From the NCBI GenBank assembly GCA_024196135.1, contig JAMQCK010000029.1, positions 1 to 64,000 of the forward strand: a stretch of DNA of 64,000 nt, read 5' to 3'. Position numbers and translations under genes: made by a program. Below the pieces are notes generated by a model, which was not told the origin of the DNA, did not search any database, and saw only the letters and a list, made by a program, of their open reading frames with translations. The stretch's first letter is position 1, and the number at the start of each line of letters is the position of its first letter. Positions 44,196 to 54,465 of this stretch are shown here, piece after piece. Source of the DNA: Pleurotus ostreatus/Saccharomyces cerevisiae fusant. Lineage: Eukaryota; Opisthokonta.

Positions 44196-45511
44196 ATGGG
44201 AAAGTACACGACCCCGATGTTCCTCGCTGACCAGCTTGGCTACCACGCGGCTGCGTACCAGAAGGACCTTTCCGGACAGACGGTAGTGGTCGTGGGCGCG
44301 AATGTGGGCCTGGGGTACGAGGCGGCGAAGCACTTCTCTACTATGGGCGCGGCGCGCGTGATCATGGCGTGCCGTAGCAAGGAGCGCGGGTCAGAAGCGG
44401 TCGAGCGTACGTTCAATCTCTCAAGTTCGCGTTTTCCCACCGCATGCTCATGTACCCTCTTTCCAGGCGTACAGAAGGAGACGGGCTTGAAGAACACAGA
44501 GCTGATGCTCGTGGATCTCGCAGATTTCGCATCAACTGCGAAATTCGCGGCAGATTTGGAGGCAAAGGTCGACCGCCTTGACCTCTTGGTATTGAACGCG
44601 GGCCTCGTGTCAAATGGGCCGAAGCGCCAAGCGACGGTGGACGGGTGGGAGCAAGCGTAAGTCCATTACTTGTGGCGGCCATATTTCCGCACTGGATTGC
44701 TGACCGGCTTCCGCAGGATTCAAGTTAACGTCGTGGCGTCGTCCATCCTCGCGCTGCTGCTCTTGCCTTTGATGATCAAAACCTCGCGTGAGAGGCATAC
44801 GATCCCGCGTACAGTCATTGTCGCCAGCGCCGTCCATTTCTGGGCTGCGCCGTGGGGAAAGGAGATCACGGATCAGCCTGGATTGCTGAAGGCACTGTCG
44901 GACTTGGAGATGTTCAAGTGAGTTCATATCTTCTTCCGCGTGGTCGACGAAACGACATGTTCTAATTTGTACGCTCGTAGCCCTATCAACCGCTACTGGG
45001 AGACGAAGTGTACGTCTCATTCTCCGTCTCCCTGTCGCTCACCTGGACTTATGTGTTGACCCAGTATTCAACATCCTCTTCACGCGCGCCCTCAACGAGC
45101 GCCTTCGCGCCACGCACCCCACCATCATCGTCAACGCCGTCAACCCCGGCCTTTGCACGACAAACCTCACGCGCAATGCCGACATTCCATGGGACATGCG
45201 CGTCCGCCAAGCCGTACTCAGCGTCTCCGCTGAGGTCGGCAGCCGCGAGCTCGTGTGGGCGGCACTCGCAGGCAGCGAGCAGGCGGGTTCATTGCGCGGG
45301 CAGTACATCAGCAGGAATGCAGTGGTCGAGCCCTCGGATTTCGTGCTGAGCGAGGAGGGGAGGGTCGCGCAGGATAGGATTTGGGTGAGTGGTGTCTCGC
45401 CAGGCAGATGATCGCTTTCTGACGATCTTTCAGCGCGAAATCGTGGCTGTTGGCGAGAAGGTCGATCCGAAAATCGGCCAAATCGTCAAGGAATATTTAT
45501 TGGACGTCTGA
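44196..45511 (+). CDS. Short-chain dehydrogenase/reductase (SDR, retinol-dehydrogenase/WWOX-like)
   Basis: Six exons: 44196..44406, 44467..44656, 44717..44917, 44981..45009, 45065..45384 and 45434..45511 (342 residues). Rossmann motif GANVGLG at 34-40 (TGxxxGxG type), LVDLADFAS for the adenine pocket, LLVLNAGL (NAG motif), IVASAVHF with the catalytic Ser, and YWETK at 206-210 (YxxxK). The order and spacing fit classical SDRs of the retinol-dehydrogenase-like fungal group; the substrate and the choice of NAD or NADP are unknown. No signal peptide or membrane anchor. The 29-nt exon 4 carries the active-site Tyr. Confidence 0.93.
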
Positions 45512-46606
45512 ACTTTGTAATTGTCGTATCTGTACGTGCTACCTCAAGGACTCGTCCCTCTGTATCGCTTCCCCTCTATCACGAACAACGTGTTTTTCCA
45601 TCCGTCTCCGCGACTGCACGAAGCCGGCGCTCCCCATGACGGACTGACTCGCGGCCATTGTCCCGTGTTTCTACGGGTATGCAGCTCTGTCCGACTGGCA
45701 CATGACCTACGTGACCGCGTCCAGAATCAACATACCGGCTCTGGCCTCGCAAACAGCTGCGAACGGCAACACAATGGCATAAGGAAGCGCCGCAAGCCGG
45801 TACGCGCGGTGTGTGAGGTCGGGCACGTCGCGGAGGAGGCGGGCTTCCGCATCGGGCACCTGTTCATTGTCGCCCATTGTGGCTGTCGATTCGTGAGCGA
45901 TCCACTGCTCGCCTTGTAGACAAAGGTTAACGACAATGGTATTTTGGCCGTGATTTGAGTATGCACAAAGCGCTGGCAGAGCGAACAAGGTCGAGATCAA
46001 GGTGGACATCGAGCATAGGGTTGAGCGTGAGGGAAAGATGAGCGATCGGAGGCCGGATCTCCTCTAATAATGGCGTAGAGTGTGCCTTCAGTCGAGGCGC
46101 GGGACGGACGGTCGAGGCACCTCCCGACCGCAGTTGACCTGCATTCAATTTAGCGTCCTTTATCCTCAAGCATGGGCACGACGGCGATAGCTCCTGGTCG
46201 ACAAGCACGACTTATCTCGTTCTTGGCACGTCGAAGGCGTAGCAGAGGCACACGACTAGTGTTCTTCATGAGCGTAGGAGCCAAAGACCCTGCCGGTTAG
46301 CGTCGAGTATACGCTCAAACGCCGCGCGCGCGGACATGCAGGAATCAGAACCAAGTCCGAAGGGCTTGGCGCTGCTTTCCCACGCCCCTGTTGCCCCGCA
46401 TTTGATGGGATGTGCGCTTCTGACTCCGAGGCGATATAAGGACGCGGTCGTGGATTGGCGCTCCTTCGATGTTGCCGCCAAGCTCGTTGCCTCCCAAGCA
46501 CCGCAGTCCGTCGCCAACGCCGCCCTCGACGACATACAAGCAGCCCGCAAGGCCTATATAATCCCTGCCGCAACACCCATCGCCCGTGTTGCAGGCCAAC
46601 GCCAAC
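45512..46606. other. Intergenic region with an uncertain minus-strand open frame
   Basis: 1.1 kb. A minus-strand open frame at 45707..46009 (100 codons) starts with a hydrophobic stretch (ISTLFALPALCAY) that could be a signal peptide, but there is no family match, so it is not called as a gene. The promoter of the next gene, with TATATAA at 46555, lies at the right end. Confidence 0.4.
46555..46561 (+). promoter_or_regulatory. TATA box of the PDX1-like gene
   Basis: TATATAA, 46 bp upstream of the ATG at 46607; a short leader is implied. Confidence 0.55.
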
Positions 46607-47698
46607 ATGTCCTTCGCCGTCTCGCGCTCCTTCAGCTCCCTCGCTCGCACTAGCTCCTTGAAGGGCGCCTCCCGCCTCCGACGCTCGTCGCTGGTTGCGG
46701 CCTCGTCACCGTCTCTGCCGTGCGCGAGGGTGGGGGTCGCGGCGCGGCCTGCGTCGACGTCGACGCTGATGGGCACCGGTCTGCCGCCAGCCGGGGTGCA
46801 GAGCGCCATCATGATGCCCGCGATGTCCCCCTTCATGCAGGAGGGATCGATTGTCGAGTGGTGCAAGAAGGAGGGGGAAGCTTTCGCTGCAGGGGATGTC
46901 CTACTGCGCATTGTACGAGTCAATCATCATCGCACCCGACGACGACGCTCACGTATCTTCAGGAGTCTGAGATGTATACCGTCGATGTCGAGGCGCTTAA
47001 CCCAGGCTACCTGGGCAGGATCTTGGTACGTTGCTATCCTACACATCCAGACGTCTAGCTAACCCCCTCGCAGTGTCCTGGTGGAACCCAACACATAAAG
47101 GTGGCCCAACCAGTAGCGCTCGTCGCCAAGGACGCCGACGAGCTCGCCAAGATGTTCCCTCGCGCCCGTGTACAAGTCTCTACTCGTCCGCGTCCTCCTC
47201 GGATCGAGGTCCCCAGCCACTCCCACTTGTCCCCGGCCCCGCGCTCGGCTACCATCGAGCGCTCTTCGCAACCCCTGCACTCGGCCGTGCTTCGGTCACC
47301 TGCGGCTACGCTAGAGACTGCGGGGTCCGCGCGGGCCATGTCCACGTCTGCTTCGTACTCCCCTAGCCCTACCGCTAAACCGCCGGGTCGGACGCACCAT
47401 CAGCGCACCGTGTCTGAGAGCGGCGCTTCTCCGCAGTTCCAGGTGAGCAGGCGTGCTGTACTCCCTGCCTACTCTATCGAGGGGCGTGCAGGTCAGTTGC
47501 TGATGCATGTGGCGCAGATGGACGGTGTCTCCCTCCGGCGCCTCATCGTGTCCAACCTCGCGGCGCAGAAGGCGCAGGGCAATGGTATGCCGTGCTGCGT
47601 CATCGCTATCTTCAACTTGACACTGATCCGCCTTCGCAGGTGTGGTGCATACGCCCAGATCAGCTACCAGCGGCGACTACTTCGAGGGTCTCCTCTGA
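46607..47698 (+). CDS. Degenerate paralog of pyruvate dehydrogenase protein X component (lipoyl-like domain protein)
   Basis: Four exons: 46607..46912, 46963..47025, 47074..47584 and 47640..47698 (312 residues). An Arg/Ser-rich N-terminus looks like a mitochondrial presequence. A biotinyl/lipoyl-type domain follows ([26 protein letters not shown] through [14 protein letters not shown]). At the hairpin that should carry the lipoyl-lysine (ETDKA in PDX1) the sequence is ESEMY, so Met106 replaces the modified Lys. The E3-binding domain of PDX1 is missing; a Ser/Pro-rich linker occupies its place. The C-terminus ([13 protein letters not shown]...YFEGLL) matches that of the intact PDX1 at 62071..63168. 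Both genes have four exons with a 63-nt second exon. Likely a diverged duplicate without lipoate function. Confidence 0.85.
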
Positions 47699-48289
47699 TG
47701 GGCAGTTGACCTGTTTGACTCGCGACATATATATGTTCCATATCAAGCTCTCGTCCTCGAAGGACTGTCCCGGTTCTTTACTCTCGTCCTGGTTTCCTGC
47801 CCTCATCCTGACCCCTCACTCTCGTTCCTCACAACTTTGTTTTCCGTCGTCCTACACTGTACCATACGCTTCATCCTCGTTCATCTTTCCGTCATGACCA
47901 GCAACCGTAATCTGTACCATACGCCGACCGAGTTATCGTTATATCTAGAGGCACTGTGCCATGTAGTGGGCTACGTGCTCTTGTAGTGAGAACAAAATCA
48001 AAGTTGGGTTTTGCTTCGAAGATTCATCGGGTCTTGCTTCAATATCCTTTGGGTTTGCTGCAAGGACGTCTGGTTGAACATCAGCTTGTGGGCGCTTGCT
48101 TGCTGTTGCATGTGATTCGGTCCGCATCGGGCCGCGCCGATGTCTAGCCCATTGTTACGTTTTTGGTCAACGTTTGACCTTGCCCTTGTACTCGACGCGT
48201 GCCGCGGAGACGCCCAACTACCCAGCCAAATTTAATTTACCAAGCGCAGGTTGCGCTGCGCAAACAGCTCCTACTCCTTCGAAGCTACG
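47699..48289. other. Intergenic: 3' flank of the PDX1-like gene and promoter of F-box copy 1
   Basis: 591 bp, T/C-rich on the left. No gene recognised. Confidence 0.5.
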
Positions 48290-49961
48290 ATGTCATCAGA
48301 GACGCCCTTAGATGAGGCGACGACCGCGCTCCTTCCTACAGACATACTCATAAATGTCCTGCACTATCTGACGCCATGGGAGACATTGACCTTTCGTCGT
48401 GTGCGTGTCATCATAGGTCCTCCGTTCATGCGTGCTCACGCGAGCTATAGGCATGTCGGCACTTCCGCGACGCGACTATGCACCGTGTCGTATGGATACA
48501 CGCACTTCAGAGGGTAATAGACGACAACAACGTCTTCCCTCCGTCCTTCCCGCTGGAAAATATGTCGCTCTCCGAACTCACGCACGCCGTCTTCGCTCCT
48601 CGCAAGTTCTTCAATCTCGTACGGCGCGCCGACACCTTGCCTGACCAGAAAGTCGCGCCGACCGCGCAGTTCATCGCGACACTCTGGGACAACGAAGAAG
48701 ACCTTGGCAATCATTCAAATCAGAGAGTGCACCTACTTCCCGGCGGACGATTCGTGGTCGCGGCTATGCAGAAGGTCCTGCGCATCTTCGACACCGGCTA
48801 CGGGCCGCGTCCCACTGTTCGCACCCGGCCCATCTTCACGCTTCGCTGGACGCAACTGGAGAACATCGCACAAGGCGTGGAGAATACGTGGTGCGAAGTT
48901 TCACACCTCGAGTGGGAAGCGAATGGAGAGTCATCCGATTTGTTGTTGTTCGTGACAGTGACTCCGTATCCAAGGTTCGTACGTGCACTTCTCTTTACTG
49001 CGCTGTCCCTCATGATATCTTAGGACCACGCGACCTGCATCTATCGTTGTTTACAAGATCAGCGACTTAGCCAGCAGCCCTCAAGGCCAGCAGGTGGCGC
49101 ATCTGACACTCTATTCAGAGATGTCGTCCGTTCATATCAAGAGCATGGAGGGAACCCGCCTGGCGTTCACCGCCTCGGAGAGCCTGGTCGGAGTCTGGGA
49201 CTACGCCGACAACAGCATTAGCCTGTGGCGGACCGAGTCCTTGCAACACACAGTACGAGCCAAATGTCTTCCATCGGACCGAAGTCGCTAAACCAAAGCT
49301 GCAGTGCATACTTTACGGTAATACCGCTTTCTGCGCAAGCTTCCATCGCGGACTCGTCATCTACGAGATTCCTGAGCTTCAGCCTGTGCACGCGGGTCTT
49401 AACATCGAGGAAACGCCCACGTTCGTCCCCATGAATGTTGCCTTCCATGTGGGAAGTACGGTCGCATCGTATAGGCGAGGGAAGGACCGGTTCTTCGACG
49501 TGCAAGCGGAGCAAGGTCTAGTGGTCCGCTACGTCTTTCCGGACGCAGCGCCCAATGCGCCCGGCGCAGGTACGGCACTCATCCGGGCCTCGCCACTCCG
49601 TGTGCACGAGGAGTATCCCGCGGAGATCATCGACATACTCCGCCTCCCCAACCTACATGTTGGCGACGAGGGCGTGTATACGGGCATACATTGTCCGGGA
49701 ATCTCTGAGTCCGACCCGCCCGGCGATATGGCGCGCGTCAGTCTCCATCTGTCGAGTAGGCGGCCACGTCCGAACGACCCGGAGCAGCCACTCAACGCCT
49801 CTGTGACCCTGACGGACTCATCCGACCCTTGGTATCAGCGCGGATGGCGCACGGATTTAATTGATTTCTGCCCTGCGACTGGACGCCTTTGCGCGGCCAA
49901 TTTCGATGGGAATCGGCTCTCGGTCTTTGATTACATCCCTCTATACCCAGGAAGGGGCTGA
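48290..49961 (+). CDS. F-box protein of the tandem array, copy 1
   Basis: Four exons: 48290..48400, 48451..48974, 49024..49252 and 49305..49961 (506 residues). The F-box is at the N-terminus: LLPTDILINVLHYLTPWETL, then FRRACRHFRDATMHRVVW across the first intron. The rest has repeated short beta-strand-like blocks (LLPGGRFVVAAMQKVLRIFD, IVVYKISDLA, GVWDYADNSISLW, GRLCAANFDGNRLSVFDY) that suggest a WD40/beta-propeller-like substrate domain, although I see no canonical WD repeats. This domain layout is frequent in mushroom F-box expansions. Copies 2-4 follow in the same orientation with the same intron positions and phases. Presumed SCF substrate receptor; target unknown. Confidence 0.87.
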
Positions 49962-50244
49962 CTGGAATGTATCTTTTGAGTAGTCAATACGGTTTCGAGG
50001 GAACCGACATCACATTCTTCTTCTGACTGTCTGTCTTCTGTCTCGTGTATGTACGGTAGGTCGGCAAGAGCACAAATGTGGGTGCTTTTCAGGCGTGGCA
50101 CGTGGTGCGATCACCAGCCCGATGGGGCGAGAATCAAACCAGACCGCCATCTTGATTCTTGACGACAGCCTCTTCCCTCTCGCCACCTGTGAAGTAGGCA
50201 GTCTCGTACCGGGACCTGCGCTCGACACTTGGCCCGTCCAATCA

Positions 50245-51987
50245 ATGAACATGAGCGACCAGGCCGTAATGATTCTTGAGACTGGCGCTTTTCCCCGCGA
50301 GGGGGGATTCCTTAGTCTACCGCAGGAAGTCCTTATCAGAATTCTTCGCTTTTCGCATCCCCTCGACATCCTCCGCTTGCGCACGGTGCGTCGCGAATCC
50401 TCTCATGCCCTAGACCGAAGGACCTGAGCTTTCTCAGGTATGCAAATACCTTCGCGACTTGACGCTGCAGCGCATCGTCTGGATTAACGCGCTGCGAGCG
50501 GCCGTCGACAGGAACGATGTCTTCCCACCTACTTTTCCTCTCAGCGATATGTCGGACACCGAGATCGAACACGCGATATTCGGCCCTATCGAATTCTACA
50601 AGATGGTCGAACAACAAGGAGTACGCATCCTGGGCGACCACGAGACAACCCCCGATACGCCCACTGTGCCCAAGCTGCAGCCCATTGCGCGTCGCGTGTT
50701 TCCCATTGACAACGGGGAGGCGTCTCTCGCGATACACCCACCCGATCTAGTATTGCTGCCAGGAGGACGCTACGTCGTCATCAAGACGGATAGAGCCATC
50801 CATATCGTTGATCTTGGCTATCACCCTGACTTCATCATTTCTACGCGTCCGGTCTTCACTCTGCGCAAATCCGACTTGGAAAACATCACGACGAATGACG
50901 ATACTACGTGGCGTGTGGAGCACTGGTCAGCAAGTGGACGTACGGGTGATCTGCTGCTGTACATTTCGGTACAGCAACCCTCGGCGTGCGTTTGTTCTTT
51001 GTGCTGTTTCCGTCCGAGCTCACAGAGATGATTCACAGATCCGCGCGCCACGGTGCTATTGTGATCTACAAGGTCACCGACTTGGCCGGCGCCCCCGCAG
51101 GTCGTCAGATTGCACAGCTAATGATGCCCGACCATTCTCCCTTCCGCATCTGCAATATCGAGGGAAATCGTGTCTGCTTCGCATCCGAGACTGGAGTCGT
51201 GGGGGTCTGGAACTTCGCCAGCGGACGCGCAGCTCGTTGGCAGTCACGCAGTGCTTCTCTGTCTGATCTGGTGCGTATGTTACCGAGCCTCGCCCTACTC
51301 ACACTAACGTTGTCTCAGTTCGTACTGTCAGACGACACCGTCATCCTTTGCATCCCCAGCTTTGGCACCGTTGGTTATGAACTGCCACCACTCGAGCCGA
51401 TCTCAACAGGCATCACTACTCTTGCCGACGTAAAGCCCGCCTTCACCATGACTATTCCATTGCCTCGATCGCTACGGCCCACTGGCAGCTACGGGGCTTA
51501 TTCCGGGAATGGTCAGGAGCTGTTCTATGATTATCGCGCCAGTTTGGTCAGGCGCTTCGTCGTTCCTTCGCGTTCAAGCCCGATGCCTCGCGAAGTAACG
51601 AGGTTCAAGGCCATTCCGGATTACGATGCAGAGTGGCTGGAGTGGTCCTACCTTCCTCGCCTGCACGTGTGCGAAGACGGTGTCTTCACGGGCAGTCATT
51701 GCACTGGCTTGTTCGACGACGATCCCGAGCAGCCAGGGAGAGACGCGGGGATCAACTTGCATATGTCGGATCGCCGGTATGGGAAGGACGCGCAAGGGAT
51801 AGACGGGGCCGTCACGCTCTTGGACTACAAAGACGATGAGTTCCGGTTCGAGTGGATGCCCCAGTCGATCGACTTCTGCCCAGTCTCTGGACGGCTCTGT
51901 GCAGCCGACAGCGTTGACGGCGGACTCAACCTTTCGGTCTTCGACTACGTTGCCCCATGCGCTCGCGATGTTGTCAAGTCGTCGTAG
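50245..51987 (+). CDS. F-box protein of the tandem array, copy 2
   Basis: Four exons: 50245..50385, 50438..50985, 51039..51270 and 51319..51987 (529 residues). A second in-frame ATG at 50251 is possible and matches the start pattern of copy 3 (MDMSD). F-box: SLPQEVLIRILRFSHPLDIL then VCKYLRDLTLQRIVWI. Later blocks: LLPGGRYVVIKTDRAIHIVD, IVIYKVTDLAGAPAGRQIA, GVWNFASGRAARW, LPRLHVCEDGVFTGSH and DFCPVSGRLCAADS. The first three exons are exactly as long as those of copy 3 (141, 548 and 232 nt), so copies 2 and 3 are the youngest pair. Its upstream region is shared with copy 3. Confidence 0.88.
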
Positions 51988-52422
51988 TGAATACAGCATA
52001 TGGGTTCGATATATTCTGTATACAGCATTTTCTGCCCCCATATAGCGATGAATTACGTCCTTCTGCTTCTCACAAGTAATTCAATGCTTTTGATCTCTTA
52101 TTGGCAACAGTCAGTTGTGGGTCCACGTATCAGCACGGATGGCGCACAGAGTGGACGGATTTTTTGCCTGTGAGTGGACGCCTTTGCGCAGCTAACCTAC
52201 ATGGGAATCGGCATTCGATCTTCGATTACATTCCTCCGTACCCAGGAGCGACAGGTATATGCCGCGTACAGTCTACAGATGTGGGTGCTTCTCAAAGGTG
52301 ACACGTGACACACTATTTGCCGGCCCGCCCGACGGCCTTCTTGACGGTGACATGTGCTCTCTTGAAACCCTCGCGCTTGATCATCTCTATATTCTGCGAG
52401 CTGTTGCAGATTTGGCTGCACG
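51988..52422. other. Intergenic spanning a tandem-duplication junction
   Basis: 51988..52126 is the 3' flank of copy 2 and is similar to the 3' flank of copy 3 (54213..54340). From 52127 the sequence is similar to the tail of copy 1 and its downstream flank. See the relic entry and the findings. Confidence 0.75.
52127..52252 (+). pseudogene. Relic of the F-box copy 1 3' end
   Basis: The frame reads YQHGWRTEWTDFLPVSGRL followed by CAANLHGNRHSIFDYIPPYP, clearly homologous to the last ~40 residues of copy 1 (YQRGWRTDLIDFCPATGRL…SVFDYIPLYP). No upstream part of a gene is attached; the sequence to its left is the 3' flank of copy 2. It is therefore a truncated tail carried along in a tandem duplication. 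The conserved DFCP Cys is lost (DFLP). Confidence 0.85.
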
Positions 52423-54212
52423 ATGGATATGTCTGATTACCACGCGCCATCTTGCGAGCCTTGCGCTCTCATCTGCGATGGTGGACTCGCCGGCCTTCCT
52501 CTAGACGTCTTGATAAGACTGATGGGCTATCTGGATCCCATTGACATTATTCTTCTGCGCATGGTATGTTATGCATGTCTTCATGCTCGCTACAGCCATG
52601 TCTGACTCTGAGATATCTACAGGTATGTAGATACCTTCGCAACGTGTCGCTTCAACGCACTGTCTGGATTCGGGCGCTGTCACAATCAATGCTCAGGAAC
52701 GACGTCTCCTTACCTCCGCTTCCTCTTGCGGATATGTCTACCACCGAGATTGAATACACGACCCTCGCTCCTACGAAGTTCTCCAGAATGGTCAAACAGC
52801 GGGGAGCCCGAATTGTGGACAAACGTGAGGGAAAGCAAGACCCACCTATCGTGCCCAAGATGCATCCTGCTACTCACCGTACGGTCCACATCGACGTCGA
52901 GGAAGAGCTAAATGCGGTCCGACGACCCAGCATTATTTCAATACCCGGTGGGCGATACATTATCATCACAACGCATGAGGTCATTCATGTCGTCGACCTC
53001 GGCTCTCGCTACGACTCTCTCACCCCCGAACGTCCTATCTTCACTCTGCGACGCACAGAACTGACTGACATCGAGATGACGGACGCAACGAGCTGGCGTT
53101 TGGACCATTGGTCAGCGGATAGACGTACCGGCGACCTTTTTCTCTTCATATCCGTTCAGCAAACCTCGATGTGCGTTGATTGTCCATCATATGGCACTTT
53201 CTGGTTGACCAGCGTACTATAGATCGCCCCTGCTTGGTGCCATTGTGATATACAAGGTCGCTGATCTGGCAAAAGCACCCGCGGGGCTTCAAATTGCCAG
53301 GCTAATGCTGCCCCATCGCTTTCGCGCTCGCGTGTACAATAGCGAGGGCAATCGCATCTGCTTCGGGTCCCAGACCAGGACGATAGGGGTCTGGGATTTT
53401 GTGCGCAACCGCGCTGTCCGATGGCGCACACGAGGTAATTCTGCAACGAGCTTGGTGAGTATGCTCCTTGAGATTTTGTAATCCACGCGCTTACGCCGCT
53501 CCAGTCCCTCCTTTCAGAAAGGAGCGTCATTTACTGTGATCCGAACATTGGCAGATACATCTATAAGGTGCCGCCGCTCAAGCCTACCTCGGACGGAGTC
53601 ATCAGCTATCCCGTCGTTTCGCCTGCCGTCACGGTCGACGAAGTGCCTCCCAGATCATTGATAACACGCCCGTCGGGATATAGCTTTGCGGCCCATCTCA
53701 ACGGGAAGCAGGAGCGCTTCTACGATATCCGAGGCTGCCACGGTCAAGTTAAGCGAGTTGGTGTCATGGACTGCACGTCGACCTTCCCGCAAGCGCGGAG
53801 GGGAATCCCGTACTTGGCAGCAATGACGACGTTCAAGGCCCATCGAGACCCCGAACCATACGTGGAGATGTCCTACCTGCCGCGCCTGCATGTATGCGAA
53901 GACGGGGTCTTCACGGGCAGTCACTGCAGTGGACTGCTTGCAGGGGACTTGGGGTCACTGCATCACGGTGCAGGCATCAGCTTGCACATGTCGGATCGTC
54001 AGTATGAGGGGGATGCCAAGGGAATCGATGCAGCCGTCGTGCTCTTGGACTACGAGAATCCTGAGTACCTTCCGCAGTGGTATCCCGAGGGGATTGACTT
54101 CTGCCCTGTCTCCGGGCGGCTTTACGCGGTCGATTGCGCTCGAGGGAAACTCAACCTGTCGATCTTCGACTACATTGCGCCGTGCGCTCGCGATGTAATC
54201 AATCCGTCGTAG
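52423..54212 (+). CDS. F-box protein of the tandem array, copy 3
   Basis: Four exons: 52423..52563, 52623..53170, 53223..53454 and 53505..54212 (542 residues). F-box: GLPLDVLIRLMGYLDPIDI then VCRYLRNVSLQRTVWI. The C-terminal region parallels copy 2 block by block: SIPGGRYIIITTHEVIHVVD, IVIYKVADLAKAPAGLQIA, GVWDFVRNRAVRW, LPRLHVCEDGVFTGSH and DFCPVSGRLYAVD. It ends CARDVINPS, against CARDVVKSS in copy 2. The last exon is 39 nt longer than in copy 2. All frames are intact. Presumed SCF adaptor. Confidence 0.88.
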
Positions 54213-54465
54213 ATGAAAGTTGATATATCTTGTATACAACATATGTCGCACTCATATAGCGATAACTTACATCCTTTTGCTTCTCACTACTGGATTACTG
54301 CTTTTTCCTTCTTATGGACAGCAGTCACTTGTAGATCCACAATCGGCAACTAGACTCTAAAGATGATCGGCGATCAGACTAGGACGAGCGCTTGCTGCAG
54401 ATGTCGACTTGTCCAGAACGTTGACCTCGAAAGCAAGCTGGTCCTCCTGACTCTGTGTCGCCACC

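Noticed and set aside
45707..46009. 100-codon minus-strand frame with a hydrophobic N-terminus
   Set aside because: No homology, no supporting splice or promoter signals; kept only as a remark in the intergenic entry.
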